A stretch of DNA of 64,000 nucleotides from Strix aluco (GCF_031877795.1 NC_133970.1:43383533-43447532), one strand, 5' to 3'. Numbered from the stretch's first letter, positions 1 through 10,964 are shown. Notes: a model not told the origin generated them from the letters alone. A program made the numbers and translations.

Positions 1-195
1 TGGGAAAAATTGACTTCATAGCTACCTAATTTTGCATGGTTAAAACAGCTTTTTGTTCTGGTAGTGACACTGTTGATTTTAGGACTATTAACTTGTATTT
101 TAATCAAATGGTTTTTTTGGTGCTGCCAGAACACTGGAGATGCTTATGTCACATGGAAAAAGAATCAGCTTAGGCATAGGCTGGAATCAAACTAG
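1..195 (+). pseudogene. Endogenous retrovirus env fragment: transmembrane subunit C-terminal end
   Basis: Reading from base 1, the frame gives a W-x-KLTS-x-LP-x-F-x-WLKQL pre-anchor segment, a long hydrophobic membrane anchor and a short basic tail ending at a TAG (193-195). The same pre-anchor pattern occurs in the minus-strand env fragment at 4836-5507, so both belong to one gamma-like family. An in-frame TAG at 19-21 replaces the tryptophan codon expected from the other copy. The piece is cut off by the window start, and a 3' LTR follows about 80 bases later, which is the normal env-LTR order. Function today: none expected. Confidence 0.75.
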
Positions 196-277
196 TACTT
201 TTCTAAAGTGTTAGATCAGGAGTCAATTTATTAAAGGTAGTAAAAGAATTTACTAATGTCTTAGAAAAGGGGGGAAT

Positions 278-939
278 TGAGATGAGGAGCTAGGAAATTA
301 AAATAGGATATAGAAATTAGGCACTCAAGAAATGAAGGTATAACTTAGTTTAGAGATAAAGATGGAAGACTTAGAGATCAGGCTAGGGGCTAGAGGCCCA
401 TTAGTTAAAAGATAACTAAGATTGAATAGGATAATAGATCATAGTCGATGGGCCAGAGAGCAGAACAATATGGAAACCTTGATTAATGGAAGCTGTGAGG
501 GAACGCTTCCTGATGGAATAGGAAGACAGCCCTAAAAACTGGTCAAAACCAACCCTATGGTCCGGCCCGAGTCCAGGAGGCTACAGAGACTGCGCAAGGA
601 ACCGAGGTAAAAAGTTCAACAGTGAGGAAGAGGAGCTACTTCATCTCTGCGACCCCAGCCCATGACCACCGGGACACACTGCGCAGACGTGACTAGGAGG
701 AGACCGGGGCGGAACATATGAAAAAGACTTTCAAGCTCGTTATAATACGAAGCGGGGATAGGTCATGCATATGTATAGGCATATTATGAATATGTGATGC
801 TTTGTAGCATAAAGCCAAGACAAGGTGCCACGAGAGGTGCGCACGTTTGTGGTGGAGCGATCCCCCGTGCGTCTCAGCGCTGAATAAACATACCTACTTT
901 ATAACCTTATAGGTTGTGGAGTCATGTTTCCGCAAGTCA
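278..939 (+). mobile_element. 3' LTR of gamma-like ERV (family A)
   Basis: A purine tract (265-274, A4 then G6) directly precedes a TG start, as expected for a polypurine tract and 3' LTR. AATAAA lies at 883-888 and the element ends in TCA at 939. Its last 60 bases (AATAAACATAC, CTTTATAAC, GTTGTRGAGTC, TTCCGC) recur in the LTRs ending at 6143 (plus) and 18796 (minus). The exact 5' base is inferred from the TG rule. Confidence 0.75.
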
Positions 940-1408
940 CCCACTATGTACCAAGGTGGCTATGTTTTTTAATGAAGCTTTCTGTGGTTTTCTTGGTGGG
1001 GGGAGGGTGCAGGGGAATGGAAGTAGAGTAGGCAAACACAGACCCTTGACATCAATGCTCTTGGACCATCTTCTGCCCCTTTAACCTTGCCTTATTTTGA
1101 GAAAAGCCCACTGAAATAGGTTGAGAGAGAGGTGCTGTGGGTTAGCCCCCTTCCACCTAAATTTTGGCAAGGCAGCTCAGGTGCCCAAGTGAAAAGTCAA
1201 TTTGCCACAGGCTTTTTCAGTACTTCACAGAGGATATAGCCTCTGCAGAGGGCAATTCAGCCTACCTAAGAGCTGAGCAGCAGGTCTGTCTCTCTTCATT
1301 GGTGTTAGAGGAAACCAGAGGTGACCAGTCTCATAAAAGAGGCATCTCTGCAAAATGAGCTTGGATAAGGACAGGCTTATAGAATGTGAGCGGAGGAGAT
1401 GATAGAAG
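940..1408. other. No recognised feature
   Basis: Between two LTRs. Only short unsupported reading frames are present and no repeat family or gene was recognised. Confidence 0.5.
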
Positions 1409-1413
1409 ACCTG

Positions 1414-2393
1414 TGTGCTGGGTTTGTGTGGTGGGGTTTTTGGTGGCGGGGGAGGGGGCTACAGCAGTGGCCCCCTGTAAGAAACTTCTTGAAGCTCCCA
1501 CGGCTCCAAGTCAGACCCGCCTCTGGCGAAGACCAGGCCAATTACCGATGGTGACTGCACCTCTGTGATAATGTATTTAGGAAGGGGAACCTGAGAGGGG
1601 GTGAGGATTTGTGATGAGGGATTATGAGGAGGATACCTATGTGAACACTAAGGTCAGTGGGAGGAAGAAGGGTGGGGAGGTGTGCTGGAGCATGAGGCCC
1701 CCCTGTATCCCATGGTGAGATGGCAGGGCTGTGCCCCTTCCATCCATGGAGGTCACTGGAGGAGCAGAGATCTGCCTGCAGCCTGTGGAGGACCCCTGGG
1801 ACTCTGTGGGAAGACGAAGCTCCTGCTGTTGCAGTCCAGCACTGCGAGGACTGCAACACATGGAGGTGACCCATGCTGGAGCATCTCGGGAAGAATGAAT
1901 CCCGTGGGGAGGACTCATGGCGGAGAAAGTTTGTGGAGGACTGTCTCCCGTGAGAGGGACACCACGTGGAGCAGGGGGAAGAATGCAGAAGAGTGCTCCA
2001 CCCCCACCTTGGAGGAAGAACCAGTGGACTGACTGCGCCCCCCCCATCCCCTGCCCCTGTGCCGCTGGGGGAGGAGGTAGAAATATCAGAAGCAAAGCTG
2101 AGCCTGGGAAGAAGGGAGGTGTGGCGGGAGGGGTTTATAAGCTGTGGTAATGCTTCTCACTGTCCCATTCTGTCTGTTAAGTGTTATTGTTGTTCACATT
2201 TTGAATTGATGTCCTTTTTCTTCCCATAACGAGTCTATCTTTTGCCTGTGACCTTAATGCGTGAATTACCCCTCTCTGTTCTTATCTCCATTCCTGAGCC
2301 TTTTGATTCATTTTCTCCTTCCCAGCACTGGGGGGAAGGGGGGAGTGAACAGCTGCGTGGTGCTCAGTTGCTGCTTGGGCTCAAACCACGACA
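1414..2393 (+). mobile_element. Solo LTR, avian ERVL-type
   Basis: The 980-bp element starts TGTGCTGG and ends ACGACA, and is flanked by a perfect 5-bp duplication ACCTG (1409-1413 and 2394-2398). The body contains repeated modules of the type 'CCCGTGG...GGAC...CTGGAGCA' and a late 'GTGACCTTAATGCGTGAATTACC' style segment that I recognise from a very common avian ERVL LTR. No internal viral sequence adjoins, so it is a solo LTR left by LTR-LTR recombination. Short frames inside it on both strands are chance. Confidence 0.8.
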
Positions 2394-2398
2394 ACCTG

Positions 2399-4122
2399 TC
2401 TTTCAGTGCTTGGATGTGTGTTGTTAGGAGTACTTAGAGGTGTGTTTTTCACACTTACTCTTTGTCCTAGTCTGCTTGATATAAATGCTTGCATCTGTAT
2501 GGAAACACACAGACTTGACACGTAGTACCCTGTGGTCCAGCCACTGCTACTGGGCTGGCTTGCTCACAGCCCACCCCACAAAATTTCTGAGAGATTTCTG
2601 GCCCAATTTTTCCCCTCAACTTTCCCTGAGCAGTGCCCTGGGACAAGTGCTCCTCTTGTCTAACCCTTGCTGTGTGCATATACAACACATAGATATTCCT
2701 TCCTCTACAATTTCCCAGAGTACCAGAGTCCCCCAGAGGGGACTTTATTGTGCTGCTTCTGGCCTCGATTCTGCTAGATTTCCTTGGTAGAAAGTTTGCA
2801 GGCAGCTTCTCACAGAAGATGTTGTCTAAGGAGAAAGATGGATCTTGACCTGATGGCTTGTTTCCTGGCAGCAGGGGAAATACAGCACAGGTGCACAGGA
2901 AAATGCAAGGGCATAGGCACTGTGCGCAGCAGGAAATATTTAAGAATCACCAGGTTCTAAATTCTTGCTAAACTGATGATACATTAGAAGAAAAATGCTA
3001 ATGCTGGTGTTTTAAGTATGCAGTCTCTCAGTTAAGATTCCCTGGGATGTCAGTGACTGACAGGCAGTGGGAAGCAAAGTGCCTTCATCTTTCAACAGTT
3101 GCAGTCCCAATAACTTGCTGTACAACCATCAAAGCTGAAACAAGCTCTGCATAGTTTCTCTCTCTGTGTATCTGCTGCAGCTTATGCTGACTAGGAAATG
3201 GGAAGCACATGAGAGTAGCCCATCCCCTTGGCTTCATCACAGCTATATCAGTTTCCCTGCAAGACTTAGAGTTAACTCAGCACAAGCAATTTTAGCAAAC
3301 TTCAATGCAATTTATGCAAGAGTTTTCTTGTCACTGCCAGCCTGTGAAGAGATAGAATAACTGCAAAAGTAATGACCTGTCTGAAATGGCTGATTAGTTT
3401 TTAGAGATTATCTGAAATGTTGGTTAATAGACTAATTTTTACTGTCATTTGTGGTCATTATTGATAATATTAAATCCTATGGTAAAATATGATCAGCAGC
3501 TATATTCTTAGTGTTTTATTTTGGAAGAGACCTAAGCCCAAACTTCTGTATGAGGAATACCTCTGTAATGAAGCCTCTGAGATGTGCAAAATTGGAGAGT
3601 CTAAGGGCTGGTTTTGGACTGACAGCCTGAGGAGCCTGAGACAGCTTTCAGAGAAGCTGGTTGCTATTTGTTGTGAGTGTTGTATTTATTTCCCTGTGGT
3701 CTAGAGCTTCCTATGTGTTGGGAAGGTGGCTTGCTTGTTGCCCTGCTTGTGGGGATCCCCAGAGGCTTGCAGCCTCTTAGCTGATGGTCCTTGCTCACTT
3801 GAGTCTCTTCGTCCCCCCAGGTGGCTCTTAGGGTCTACTTTGGGGTCACTCCTCAGGCTATTGTGTTGTCTTCTTGGCTTCTGCTCTTTGATTTGCATAT
3901 GCCTCACCCAGGAAAAAAATTGTGTTTCGATATGGTAGTAGATGTTATTCATAAGCCTTTGTGTCATCACTTTATTTTAAAATTCTTGTTCTTTCTCTGT
4001 GCTGTGTCAGGGACTGGATAATCTAGAAACTTGCCCTTGGTTACATCTCTAGCAACTGCCTAGGGATCTGTGCTCTTTTTTTCCCCTCTGTGCTGTTTGG
4101 TGCTGATACTGAAAAAGCCGGT
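2399..4122. other. No recognised gene; unannotated intergenic DNA
   Basis: I see no conserved protein, RNA gene or repeat here. All frames are short and without domain signature. Confidence 0.5.
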
Positions 4123-4663
4123 TGAAGAGAACTCTCTAAGACTCAAAGTTAGAGTATCAGAAAGCAGGTATTCTTTATTGCAGCGCTGGGTGCATGGGGG
4201 ATTCCTCCACCTAACATGCACACCCAAGCCCCTTAGTTTACGACTTAAATGCAGGTATCTTATACATATTCATGAGGTTACACAACACAAATATACATAT
4301 TTATAACAAAGGTGTGATCAGTTCAAAGAGTCATGTCAACAGTTTCTTCTGTCTTATCTGAAGTGTGATGCGCATCCTTGGGTCTGGAGTCATCCTTTTG
4401 GGTCATAAATGTCTTTTATCTCCAGGTGCCAGGGGCCCAGGCCTATTCCATTGGGTCATAAAATGCCCATTATCTTCTGTCACCATGGTGCTACATCCTC
4501 TGTCCTTGGGGCCTCTATCTTTGTTTATGTGTCTTTGTTCTCACAGTTCAAAACGCCTTGTTCCCACAGCTCAAAATGCCTTAGCTTAAACAGACAACTC
4601 TTAGGTCTACTATGGCCAACCATCTTTTAGTTATGTGCTTAATTTCTTAATATTTCTATATCA
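4123..4663 (-). mobile_element. 3' LTR of gamma-like ERV, minus strand (family A)
   Basis: On the minus strand, a polypurine tract (complement of CCCCCCTTTCCC at 4665-4676) precedes a TGATATAG start at 4663. The LTR runs down to TTCA at 4123. It contains the complement of AATAAAGAATACCTGCTTTC near its end. The segment reading GAACTCTCTAAGACTC on the plus strand recurs in the minus LTR at 30790-31258, so the two are related. It follows the env fragment at 4836-5507 in the correct order. Confidence 0.75.
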
Positions 4664-4835
4664 TTCCCCCCTTTCCCTTCACAGCTGCAGAATTCGTATG
4701 ATGCAACCTAAAGTAGTATTATTAAAACTAAAGGTTAGTCCTAACATGTGAACAAATAAATACAAATACTTATTACGTACCTAAATGTAGATATAAATAC
4801 TTATTAGCATACCTAAATGTAGTTTGAGGTATAGG

Positions 4836-5507
4836 TTATACACATTTGTTGCAACGTGTACAGCAATCACAACATTGTATAGTCAAGCAAGTTACTACTA
4901 TCATTACAATTATCCCTAGGATTAAAGCAAGCAATTGTTTGAGCCACTTAAAGTCTGGCAACCAAGATGTGAGCTTATTCCAAATTTCTTCAAAGCCAAA
5001 GGAAGTATCATCCTTCTGTACTTCATGTAATATGCCTATTTGTTGTTTTATCATGCTCATATCTGCGTTTATCCTTCCCGTTTCATCTATATACGTACAG
5101 CAGCTAGTATTTACGACCGCACAAACTCCACTGTGTGAAGCCAGCATCATATCCAAAGCCATCCTATTTTGGAGAGTAATTTTGGAAAGTTCTGTAACTT
5201 CCCTTTGTAATGCTCCAATCGCATCGGTTGTGGCATTCCCAATTTCTTCCATTACACCGGAAATATTTACTATAGCTTTCTCTAGCTCGCTAACTCCTAG
5301 TGAACGAATGAGCCATCTTATGAAAGAGTGGAAAGCGGTGGGACGAGTAACTAATGGGTTTGAAATACCCCTCTTTTGTCTTCCAATAGGTATCCTTGAC
5401 CACCCTATTCCATGTAATTGGGGTAGTATTTTAATTTGAGGAAGGACTATTCCTAGTGTGCACGCCCCGGTCCACCAAGGGGGTAGTGATTTTCTAGCTA
5501 CATTTAC
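4836..5507 (-). pseudogene. ERV env fragment: end of surface subunit and transmembrane subunit
   Basis: An open frame without a start codon runs from 5507 down to a stop at 4836. From the N-terminal side it shows a basic GRQKR element that may be the subunit cleavage site, a heptad-rich ectodomain, an LQNRMALD immunosuppressive-like segment, a CX6CC motif (CAVVNTSCC), then WNKLTSWLPDF-x-WLKQL, a hydrophobic anchor and a cysteine-rich tail. CX6CC is the hallmark of gamma-type Env proteins, in which the surface and transmembrane subunits are disulfide-linked. No stop interrupts the surviving part, but most of the surface subunit and the signal peptide are missing, so it is a fragment. The LTR at 4123-4663 lies immediately downstream. 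The long plus-strand frame over the same bases is antisense. Confidence 0.85.
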
Positions 5508-5681
5508 TTACATATACTTACAGTATTTTTGAATATTGCTAAGAATCCTGCTTGCCCAGACTGTTCTGTGGAATTTTACCAAGGACCACTGTGTCCATCA
5601 AAACAGAGCAGTTTACTGTGAAAATCTACCAAGAACTGCAGTGTTCAGCAAAATATCATATTTTTGTCCTTGGGGAACAGA

Positions 5682-6143
5682 TGTGCTCGAACTAGTTGGG
5701 TCTTGGTAATGAGTAAAGATAGCCATATACGGACGGTAGAAGTTCCATTGGTTCTCTTAGATAAGATAGAAACACACTCTTGTTATTCAAGAAATTGGCC
5801 AAGAGAATCCGCGCATGCTCCGGGGAAAAGTACAAGGTGAGAAAGACTACGAGCCTTCCTCCCAAAGCTCCCCGAAGACGCCCCCCAGGAGGCAATGCGC
5901 AGGTGCAAAGAGAACATAAACTGCTGACACCAGCCTCTAGAACTAACCCAGCCTTACTCATGCATATGTATGTTTGTGTTATGTAATCCAATGAATATGC
6001 ATATCCACACTCGATAAGTTTTTGGTAAAATGTGCTGTTGGTGTGCAAGCTTTGTGGAGAAATCCCCTTGCACTCCGGCTGGAGTAAAACATACCTGCTT
6101 TATAACTCTATTTCGAGTTGTAGAGTCTTTTTTCCGCGAATCA
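5682..6143 (+). mobile_element. LTR, plus strand, related to family A
   Basis: It ends with the family signature (AAACATACCTGCTTTATAAC, GAGTTGTAGAGTC, TTCCGCGAATCA) also seen at 939 and 18796, and contains ATGCATATGTATG-type internal sequence. The TG start at 5682 after GGGGAACAGA is a best guess. No primer site or viral coding sequence follows, so it is a solo or orphan LTR. No clear target duplication was found. Confidence 0.6.
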
Positions 6144-6209
6144 GAGGATCGGCTAGAATGCAAGGGGATTCATCGCTTACCAAATTTAGCCTCACCTTAA
6201 ACGCAACAC

Positions 6210-6790
6210 TGACAAAAGTCAATTATCTTGGACCCTATAAATTGTGACCACAAGGGAGACCCTTTGAGCTCTCCTGGATCGCAGCGGGCCTGTGACCAGC
6301 ACCTCCTCTGAGCTGGGACGCCTCTCAGGTATGTAAAACCTTAAGGTGTCGTCTGCTGCCAGAGTTGATGGAAGGCCAGGGCGAAGTCCACCCGCTCGAG
6401 TCTCAATTATCGCCCGTTGAGGAATGCCAAGGCATTGGGAGTATTTAGTCTAAACTCGAGAGGAGGGAAATTTTACTTGGAGCTAGCTTCTCTTTCACCC
6501 ACTCTGCTTACTGGTGTGTGTGGGTACATAGTTCATTCTGCTGGATCCGAATACTTTTGTCTCTGTGTGTGTTTGTACGTTTTGTGTTTGTGTTTGTGTG
6601 TGTACATATGTATAGATTTAAGATACCATAAAGTAAGTTAGTGTGAATCTTGTCATTTTAGAATCTGTAAATAAGTCACTATTTTTATAACATTTTCTGA
6701 ATTATTTTGTAATGATCAAGTGCTGTTAGTTATTAATAAATCTAGATTTCCTGTTAAATCATTACCATGTTAATACTTTCAACCGCGACA
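6210..6790 (+). mobile_element. 5'-truncated LTR, same family as the solo LTR at 38737-46194
   Basis: From TGACAAAAGTCAATTATCTTG onward it matches, with substitutions and small indels, the right two-thirds of the LTR at 38737-46194. Shared segments include a TATA-like CCCTATAAA, the GAGACCCTTTGAGCTCTCC block, a GT-rich stretch, TTATTAATAAA and the CCG(C/T)GACA end. The upstream third present in the other copy is absent here. No target duplication was identified. Confidence 0.7.
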
Positions 6791-8162
6791 CCAGCACAAT
6801 GTGATCATATCTCCAGGGTGAGCTAGTTGATTACACAAGGGATGGGGACTGGTTGCCAGCTCTCCTGGCTGAAGAACAGCTCTGGGCAGCAGCAAGAGAG
6901 TGATGAGAGAGAAAGTCAAATGTCCACTATGGAGATGGGGGGAATTATCAGAACTGTGGTTTTGGGGATCATAACATATGAGTCAGCTTTTACTTCTTGT
7001 GCATGCTCCTTAATAAAAAGTGCCTTGGTACAAGCATTGTAGATAGTCTTTAATCTTTTATTTTCTGTAATTGTGAATAAATCTGTCAACCTCTTTTCAA
7101 TATGTTTCTACAGGCACAGGAACTTCTGAGCAATACCTGGAGATTTAGTCACTTGGATGAAAACCACTATAGAAATAGGAGGTTTTTAAAGCTACAATTC
7201 TCATTGTTAGAGCATAGTTATGTAAAAATATCATACAAAAAGCTGAAGAAATGCAAATTAGATCAACAGCTATTTTTAGCAAACCAGGTGCCTTTACTTG
7301 AGCATGTGTGTGTCTGGTGCTTGAATTAAGACTTGTATCACCCTACTGTTTTATTAGGGCTGTTCTCATTGACAGTCATTATAAAACCCCAATGTCCTGT
7401 GCCATATGTAAGTGCCATGAGCACTATTACAACTGTGATGACCATCTAATGATATGTTAAGATGATCAGGAGCAGCAGAAGCCTTGAGCATGTTTTGAAG
7501 AGAGGGTTTGCTTAAGGGAAAATACCATCTTGAGATTTGTGTAAGGAAATAATTTTAAAGTAGGAAAATAAAATAACCTTGAAAAAAACATCTGGATATT
7601 TGACAGCTTTTCAGAGCTCAATACGCTGTGGTACTGTATGTGGCTCACTCAGTAGCTAAAATTAGATGATTATGTAAGGAGACCACAGCGTACATCTGAA
7701 TAGCTACTGTACTGGGTTAATGATGTCACTCATCTTTATTGAGTCTTTAGCTATTCTATGGTTTGGCCAGGGGGCAGCGTGAACTCAGTAGTCATGAAAT
7801 TATAGCCAAGTTAAAATTTAGTGAAGTAAGCACAACAGAGCTTTTACGAGGGAAAGCAAAACAACTCCCAGTGAAAGGTCTCCCATCATGACTAGACCTG
7901 GGTGACGTTGCCGCCAACTGTTATTCTGTGTAAAGCTTCAGGAAAGCATGTTTATAACTTTTAAACCACTGATAATAGAAATGCTACATTGAATCTATCT
8001 GTTTGTAATTGGTTTAGAGAGATCAGATTAGATACTGAGTTTAGCATTTTGATTGTTGACTATGAAATTGATTGTGTTTGTATTGAGGTCCTATCCCCAA
8101 GACAGTTTATGAACTCTGTACTGTATACACTGTTGACATGTATAAATAAATACATGTATGAC
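6791..8162. other. No recognised gene
   Basis: AT-rich DNA without recognisable coding, RNA or repeat signature. Confidence 0.5.
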
Positions 8163-8562
8163 TGTGGTGATTTGACCTTGGCTAAATGCCAGGTTCCCAC
8201 CAAGTCACTCTATCACTTCCCCCCTCTTCCCCCTTTTTTCTCAACAGGGCAAAGAGGGGAAAGAAATTAAGATAGGAAAAAAAAACAACCCTTGTGGGTA
8301 AAACAACAGCAGTTTTAATATAAGCAAAGCAAAGCAAAGGTCCGCGCGCGGAAGAAAAAAAGGAAAACAGATTTATTCTCTACTTCCCATGAACAGGCGA
8401 TGTCGGGCCTTCTCAGGAAGCAGGGCTCCCATACGCGTAGTGGTTGCCTCAGAGGACCAAGGGTGACCCCACCCCCTTCCTCCTTTCTCCCAGCTTTATA
8501 CTGAGCAGACGTCATATGGTCTGAAATATCCCTTTGGTCAGTTCGGGTCAGCTGTCCTGGGA
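8163..8562 (-). mobile_element. Partial LTR of a common avian ERV family, minus strand
   Basis: The stretch contains blocks I recognise from a widespread avian LTR in reverse complement: 'TTTGACCTTGGCTAAATGCC', 'GTCCGCGCGCGGAAG', 'CTACTTCCCATGAACAGG' and 'ATATCCCTTTGGTCAGTT...GGTCAGCTGTCCTGG'. It stops abruptly at about 8562, where retroviral pol sequence of copy C begins. The rest of the LTR is not present beyond copy C. Family identity rests on recall, not on alignment. Confidence 0.6.
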
Positions 8563-8743
8563 AAAGAATGGGAAGTGGATCCTTCTAGACAATAGGGATA
8601 GAAGGAGAATTGCAGAGGACTCTGCAAACCAGACCAGAATTGAAACGAAACTTTTGGGTGATAGGTACAGTGTAAAAGAGATTAATGAAAACCAGTTAAG
8701 TATTTGAGCCACAAACAATAAGAAAGATCTTGATAGCTGTTCA

Positions 8744-9679
8744 GTGCGTACCATTAATGGCACATCATGGATAAAAAGCAGGCACTCTGATCTTTTACCT
8801 GGTGACACAAATGTTAATGAATATGACCCTAAAATCAATATGTTTGAGAAAACTGAACGTATGTCATGCATTTCTACCAGCAAAACAATTTCTGCAATGA
8901 ATGAAAGGATCCAAATAGATTTCACAGAACTACCGAAAGTTAGGAGATGCAAATATTTACTGGTAATAGTAGATCAATTAACTCACTGGGTAGAAGCTTT
9001 TCCTACCACCAGAGCGACTGCCCAGTCAGTAGCTAAAATATTATTGGAACAAATTATACCATGATTTGGAATTGTAAAAGTATTTGATTTGGATCAGGGT
9101 ACTCATTTTACATCAAAAATTATAAAGTTAAATACAGAAGCTTTGGGCATCACTTGGGAATATCACACTCGATGGCATCCACAAAGTTATAGACGGGTAG
9201 AGCGAATGAATCAAACCTTGAAACAACAGTTACCTAAATTAATGATAGAAACCAAATTCTCATGGATTAAATGCTCACCCTTAGCCTTACTTCATATTAG
9301 GACTATGCCAAATTCAGAGACAGGCCTCTCACCTTTTGAGATGTTATATGGGATGCCATATTCCCAAGGTATGCCTTTAGGGCATCCATTAATAGAAGAC
9401 ATGAGGATTCAACAATATATTAAAACTATTGAGAAAAACCTAAAAGAATTAAGAATAAAAAGAATGTTAGCCCAGACAACTCCTTTAGGATTTGCAGTAC
9501 ACAAAATACAACCTGGAGATAAAGTAATGATCAAAACTTGGAAGGAGGAAAGCTTATCTCCTAGATGGGAAGGACCATTCCTGGTATTGTTGACTACGGA
9601 GACAGCTGTAAGAACTGCTGAAAGAGGATGGACTCAGATTTCCAGGGTGAAAGGACCAGTTACAGGTGAACCCAATTAG
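8744..9679 (+). pseudogene. Retroviral integrase remnant (copy C)
   Basis: Two segments of one frame (8744-9064 and 9089-9679) are separated by an in-frame TGA at 9062-9064. The catalytic-core pattern is visible: IQIDFTELP, then YLLVIVDQLTHWVEAFPT, then after the stop DLDQGTHFTS, the position of the second catalytic Asp in gamma-like integrases. The C-terminal part has SPFEMLYGMPY and an SH3-like PGDKVMIKTWKE...SPRWEGPF segment, typical of gammaretroviral integrase ends. The TGA sits where CGA (Arg) would fit, i.e. a CpG transition. Provirus D carries the same stop, so the defect predates the separation of the copies. The N-terminal zinc-binding region is not recognisable. Confidence 0.85.
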
Positions 9680-10034
9680 AAGATCGAGTCAGCACCTGGA
9701 GATCTGAAGCTTCGAATATGATGGAGCTAAAATAAGACTGGACTTATTAAAACAGACCGAGTGACACCAATAGTAGTGAGATCCTGAATCATCTACATGA
9801 ACCCTGTGTGTATGTACATATGTTAAAAAGTTGTAATACCTATGATTTTTGGTTTTAGACTGTTTTGCATAAAAACATAAATCAGTTGAACAAAGGAATT
9901 AGGAAAAAAAAAACCAAACAAAAGTAAAAGGGAGTGAGGGAAAAGCTGAGGATAAGTCCAAGTGAGGGCAAGACCGGATTGGCCTCCATTTTTGCTGTTA
10001 AGAAGACACGAACCCGACCGTTGGCAGCAACCCA

Positions 10035-10304
10035 ATGGGTCCAGGGGTAAACAGAAAAATGTGCCATACCGGACCTCACTATGGTAGCTGGCTTTTTCTC
10101 CTCACTGTGTATGTTAGCCTCATAATGGCTAAAAAGAGTCAAAATGCTACCAACTCATATGACCCTTTTGAAAATAATGAGTTTGTTTTATTAACAAAGA
10201 CTAGAAGTAAAACCTTCAATTTAAGTCACTGCTGGGTTTGTGGGGGACCTTTGGGATTATCAAGCTGGCCGTGGGTCTCTATACCGCCTCCCCATCACAG
10301 ATAG
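10035..10304 (+). pseudogene. env surface-subunit N-terminus (copy C), internally deleted
   Basis: The frame begins with a Met, then a hydrophobic signal-peptide-like segment (WLFLLTVYVSLIMA), several N-glycosylation sequons, and a CWVC motif in NLSHCWVCGGP. CXXC near the surface-subunit N-terminus is characteristic of gamma-type envelopes that isomerise the disulfide to the transmembrane subunit. The frame ends after about 89 codons, and the next recognisable env sequence is the membrane anchor, so nearly the whole glycoprotein is deleted. It follows the integrase by about 355 bases. Confidence 0.75.
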
Positions 10305-10313
10305 CAAACGTGG

Positions 10314-10559
10314 AATGGCTGGAATGGCAATCTATGGTCCTGGTTACCTGGAACACCGTGGGTAAAACAGCTTTTATTTTATCTGTTGTGTACATTTGCT
10401 ACCCTAATGTTTATACCATGTATGATTCCATGTTTTATTAAATTGATTCATTTAGTCATTCAAGGGATAAACCCAAACACGAATCAATTTAATAAAATGC
10501 GAGGGATTGTGAAGAATATGGTGGTGATTCGTGTTAAAAATATAGTGACTTTAATGTGA
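10314..10559 (+). pseudogene. env transmembrane-subunit C-terminus (copy C)
   Basis: In a frame shifted from the upstream env piece, codons 10314-10559 read a WLPGTPWVKQLL pre-anchor element, a hydrophobic anchor with FIPCMIPCFI, and a tail ending at TGA 10557-10559. The pattern matches the pre-anchor and anchor of gamma-like envelopes (compare WLPDF-x-WLKQL at 4836-5507). Only the last 81 codons survive. The junction to the surface-subunit piece at about 10305 marks an internal deletion. Confidence 0.65.
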
Positions 10560-10568
10560 GGAGCAGGT

Positions 10569-10964
10569 ATGCTGCTGGTATTTTGCCATGTACATAAGTT
10601 AAAGGTGATTTACTGTGGTTTTGTTGTTAAAATGGTTCGGAGTTCTTTTTCTGTAAACACAGACTCCTATGGACTGCTATTGTGCAATGGAAAAGTACTG
10701 GAGGGACCCCTGTCAGAAGCCCCCAGCAACACCAGAAACCCCAGGAAAGTTCGAGAGACTCTACTGCGCATGTGCGGACTGGGGAAGAACAAGGATGTCA
10801 AGATACCACCTACTTTCTCCACTGTCTCCGTAGGATGCTACATAATCCCTTGCGTCCGAGGATTGGTCCAGCATCTCATTGAAACCGCCTTGTCAAAACA
10901 GATGCCTCTGGAACCACCCCCCCTATCTTGGCAAGATGCTGTTACTAGAGGAAGAGGGAGATGA
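10569..10964 (+). CDS. Uncharacterised 131-codon frame between env and 3' LTR (copy C)
   Basis: An open frame starts 10 bases after the env remnant and ends upstream of the polypurine tract. It has no similarity I recognise: a hydrophobic start, a middle rich in Ser/Pro/Arg, and an RGRGR end. It overlaps a shorter Cys-rich frame (10669-10833) in another phase. The same frame is preserved in provirus D (44989-45384), but that is expected because the copies are nearly identical. It may be chance; kept because retroviruses place accessory genes here. Confidence 0.25.
   Translation: MLLVFCHVHKLKVIYCGFVVKMVRSSFSVNTDSYGLLLCNGKVLEGPLSEAPSNTRNPRKVRETLLRMCGLGKNKDVKIPPTFSTVSVGCYIIPCVRGLVQHLIETALSKQMPLEPPPLSWQDAVTRGRGR
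10669..10833 (+). CDS. Small cysteine-rich frame, 54 codons, between env and 3' LTR (copy C)
   Basis: The frame ATG 10669 to TAG 10831-10833 encodes a 54-residue peptide starting MDCYCAMEKYW. It has five cysteines after the first two residues in paired arrangement (CYC, C, CAC), a Pro/Thr-rich centre, and ends HLLSPLSP. It overlaps the 131-codon frame in a different phase. No family was recognised. Compact Cys-rich first exons are a feature of some retroviral accessory proteins, but this resemblance is only compositional. Confidence 0.2.
   Translation: MDCYCAMEKYWRDPCQKPPATPETPGKFERLYCACADWGRTRMSRYHLLSPLSP

Noticed and set aside
1637..2095. Minus-strand frame of 152 codons
   Set aside because: Lies entirely inside the ERVL-type solo LTR; composition-driven frame in GC-rich repeat modules.
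4846..5439. Plus-strand frame of 197 codons
   Set aside because: It is antisense to a well-supported env fragment with CX6CC and a membrane anchor; no domain in this sense.
8548..8952. Minus-strand frame of 134 codons (also at 42962-43372)
   Set aside because: Antisense to the pol/integrase remnant of copies C and D; repeated only because the copies are near-identical.
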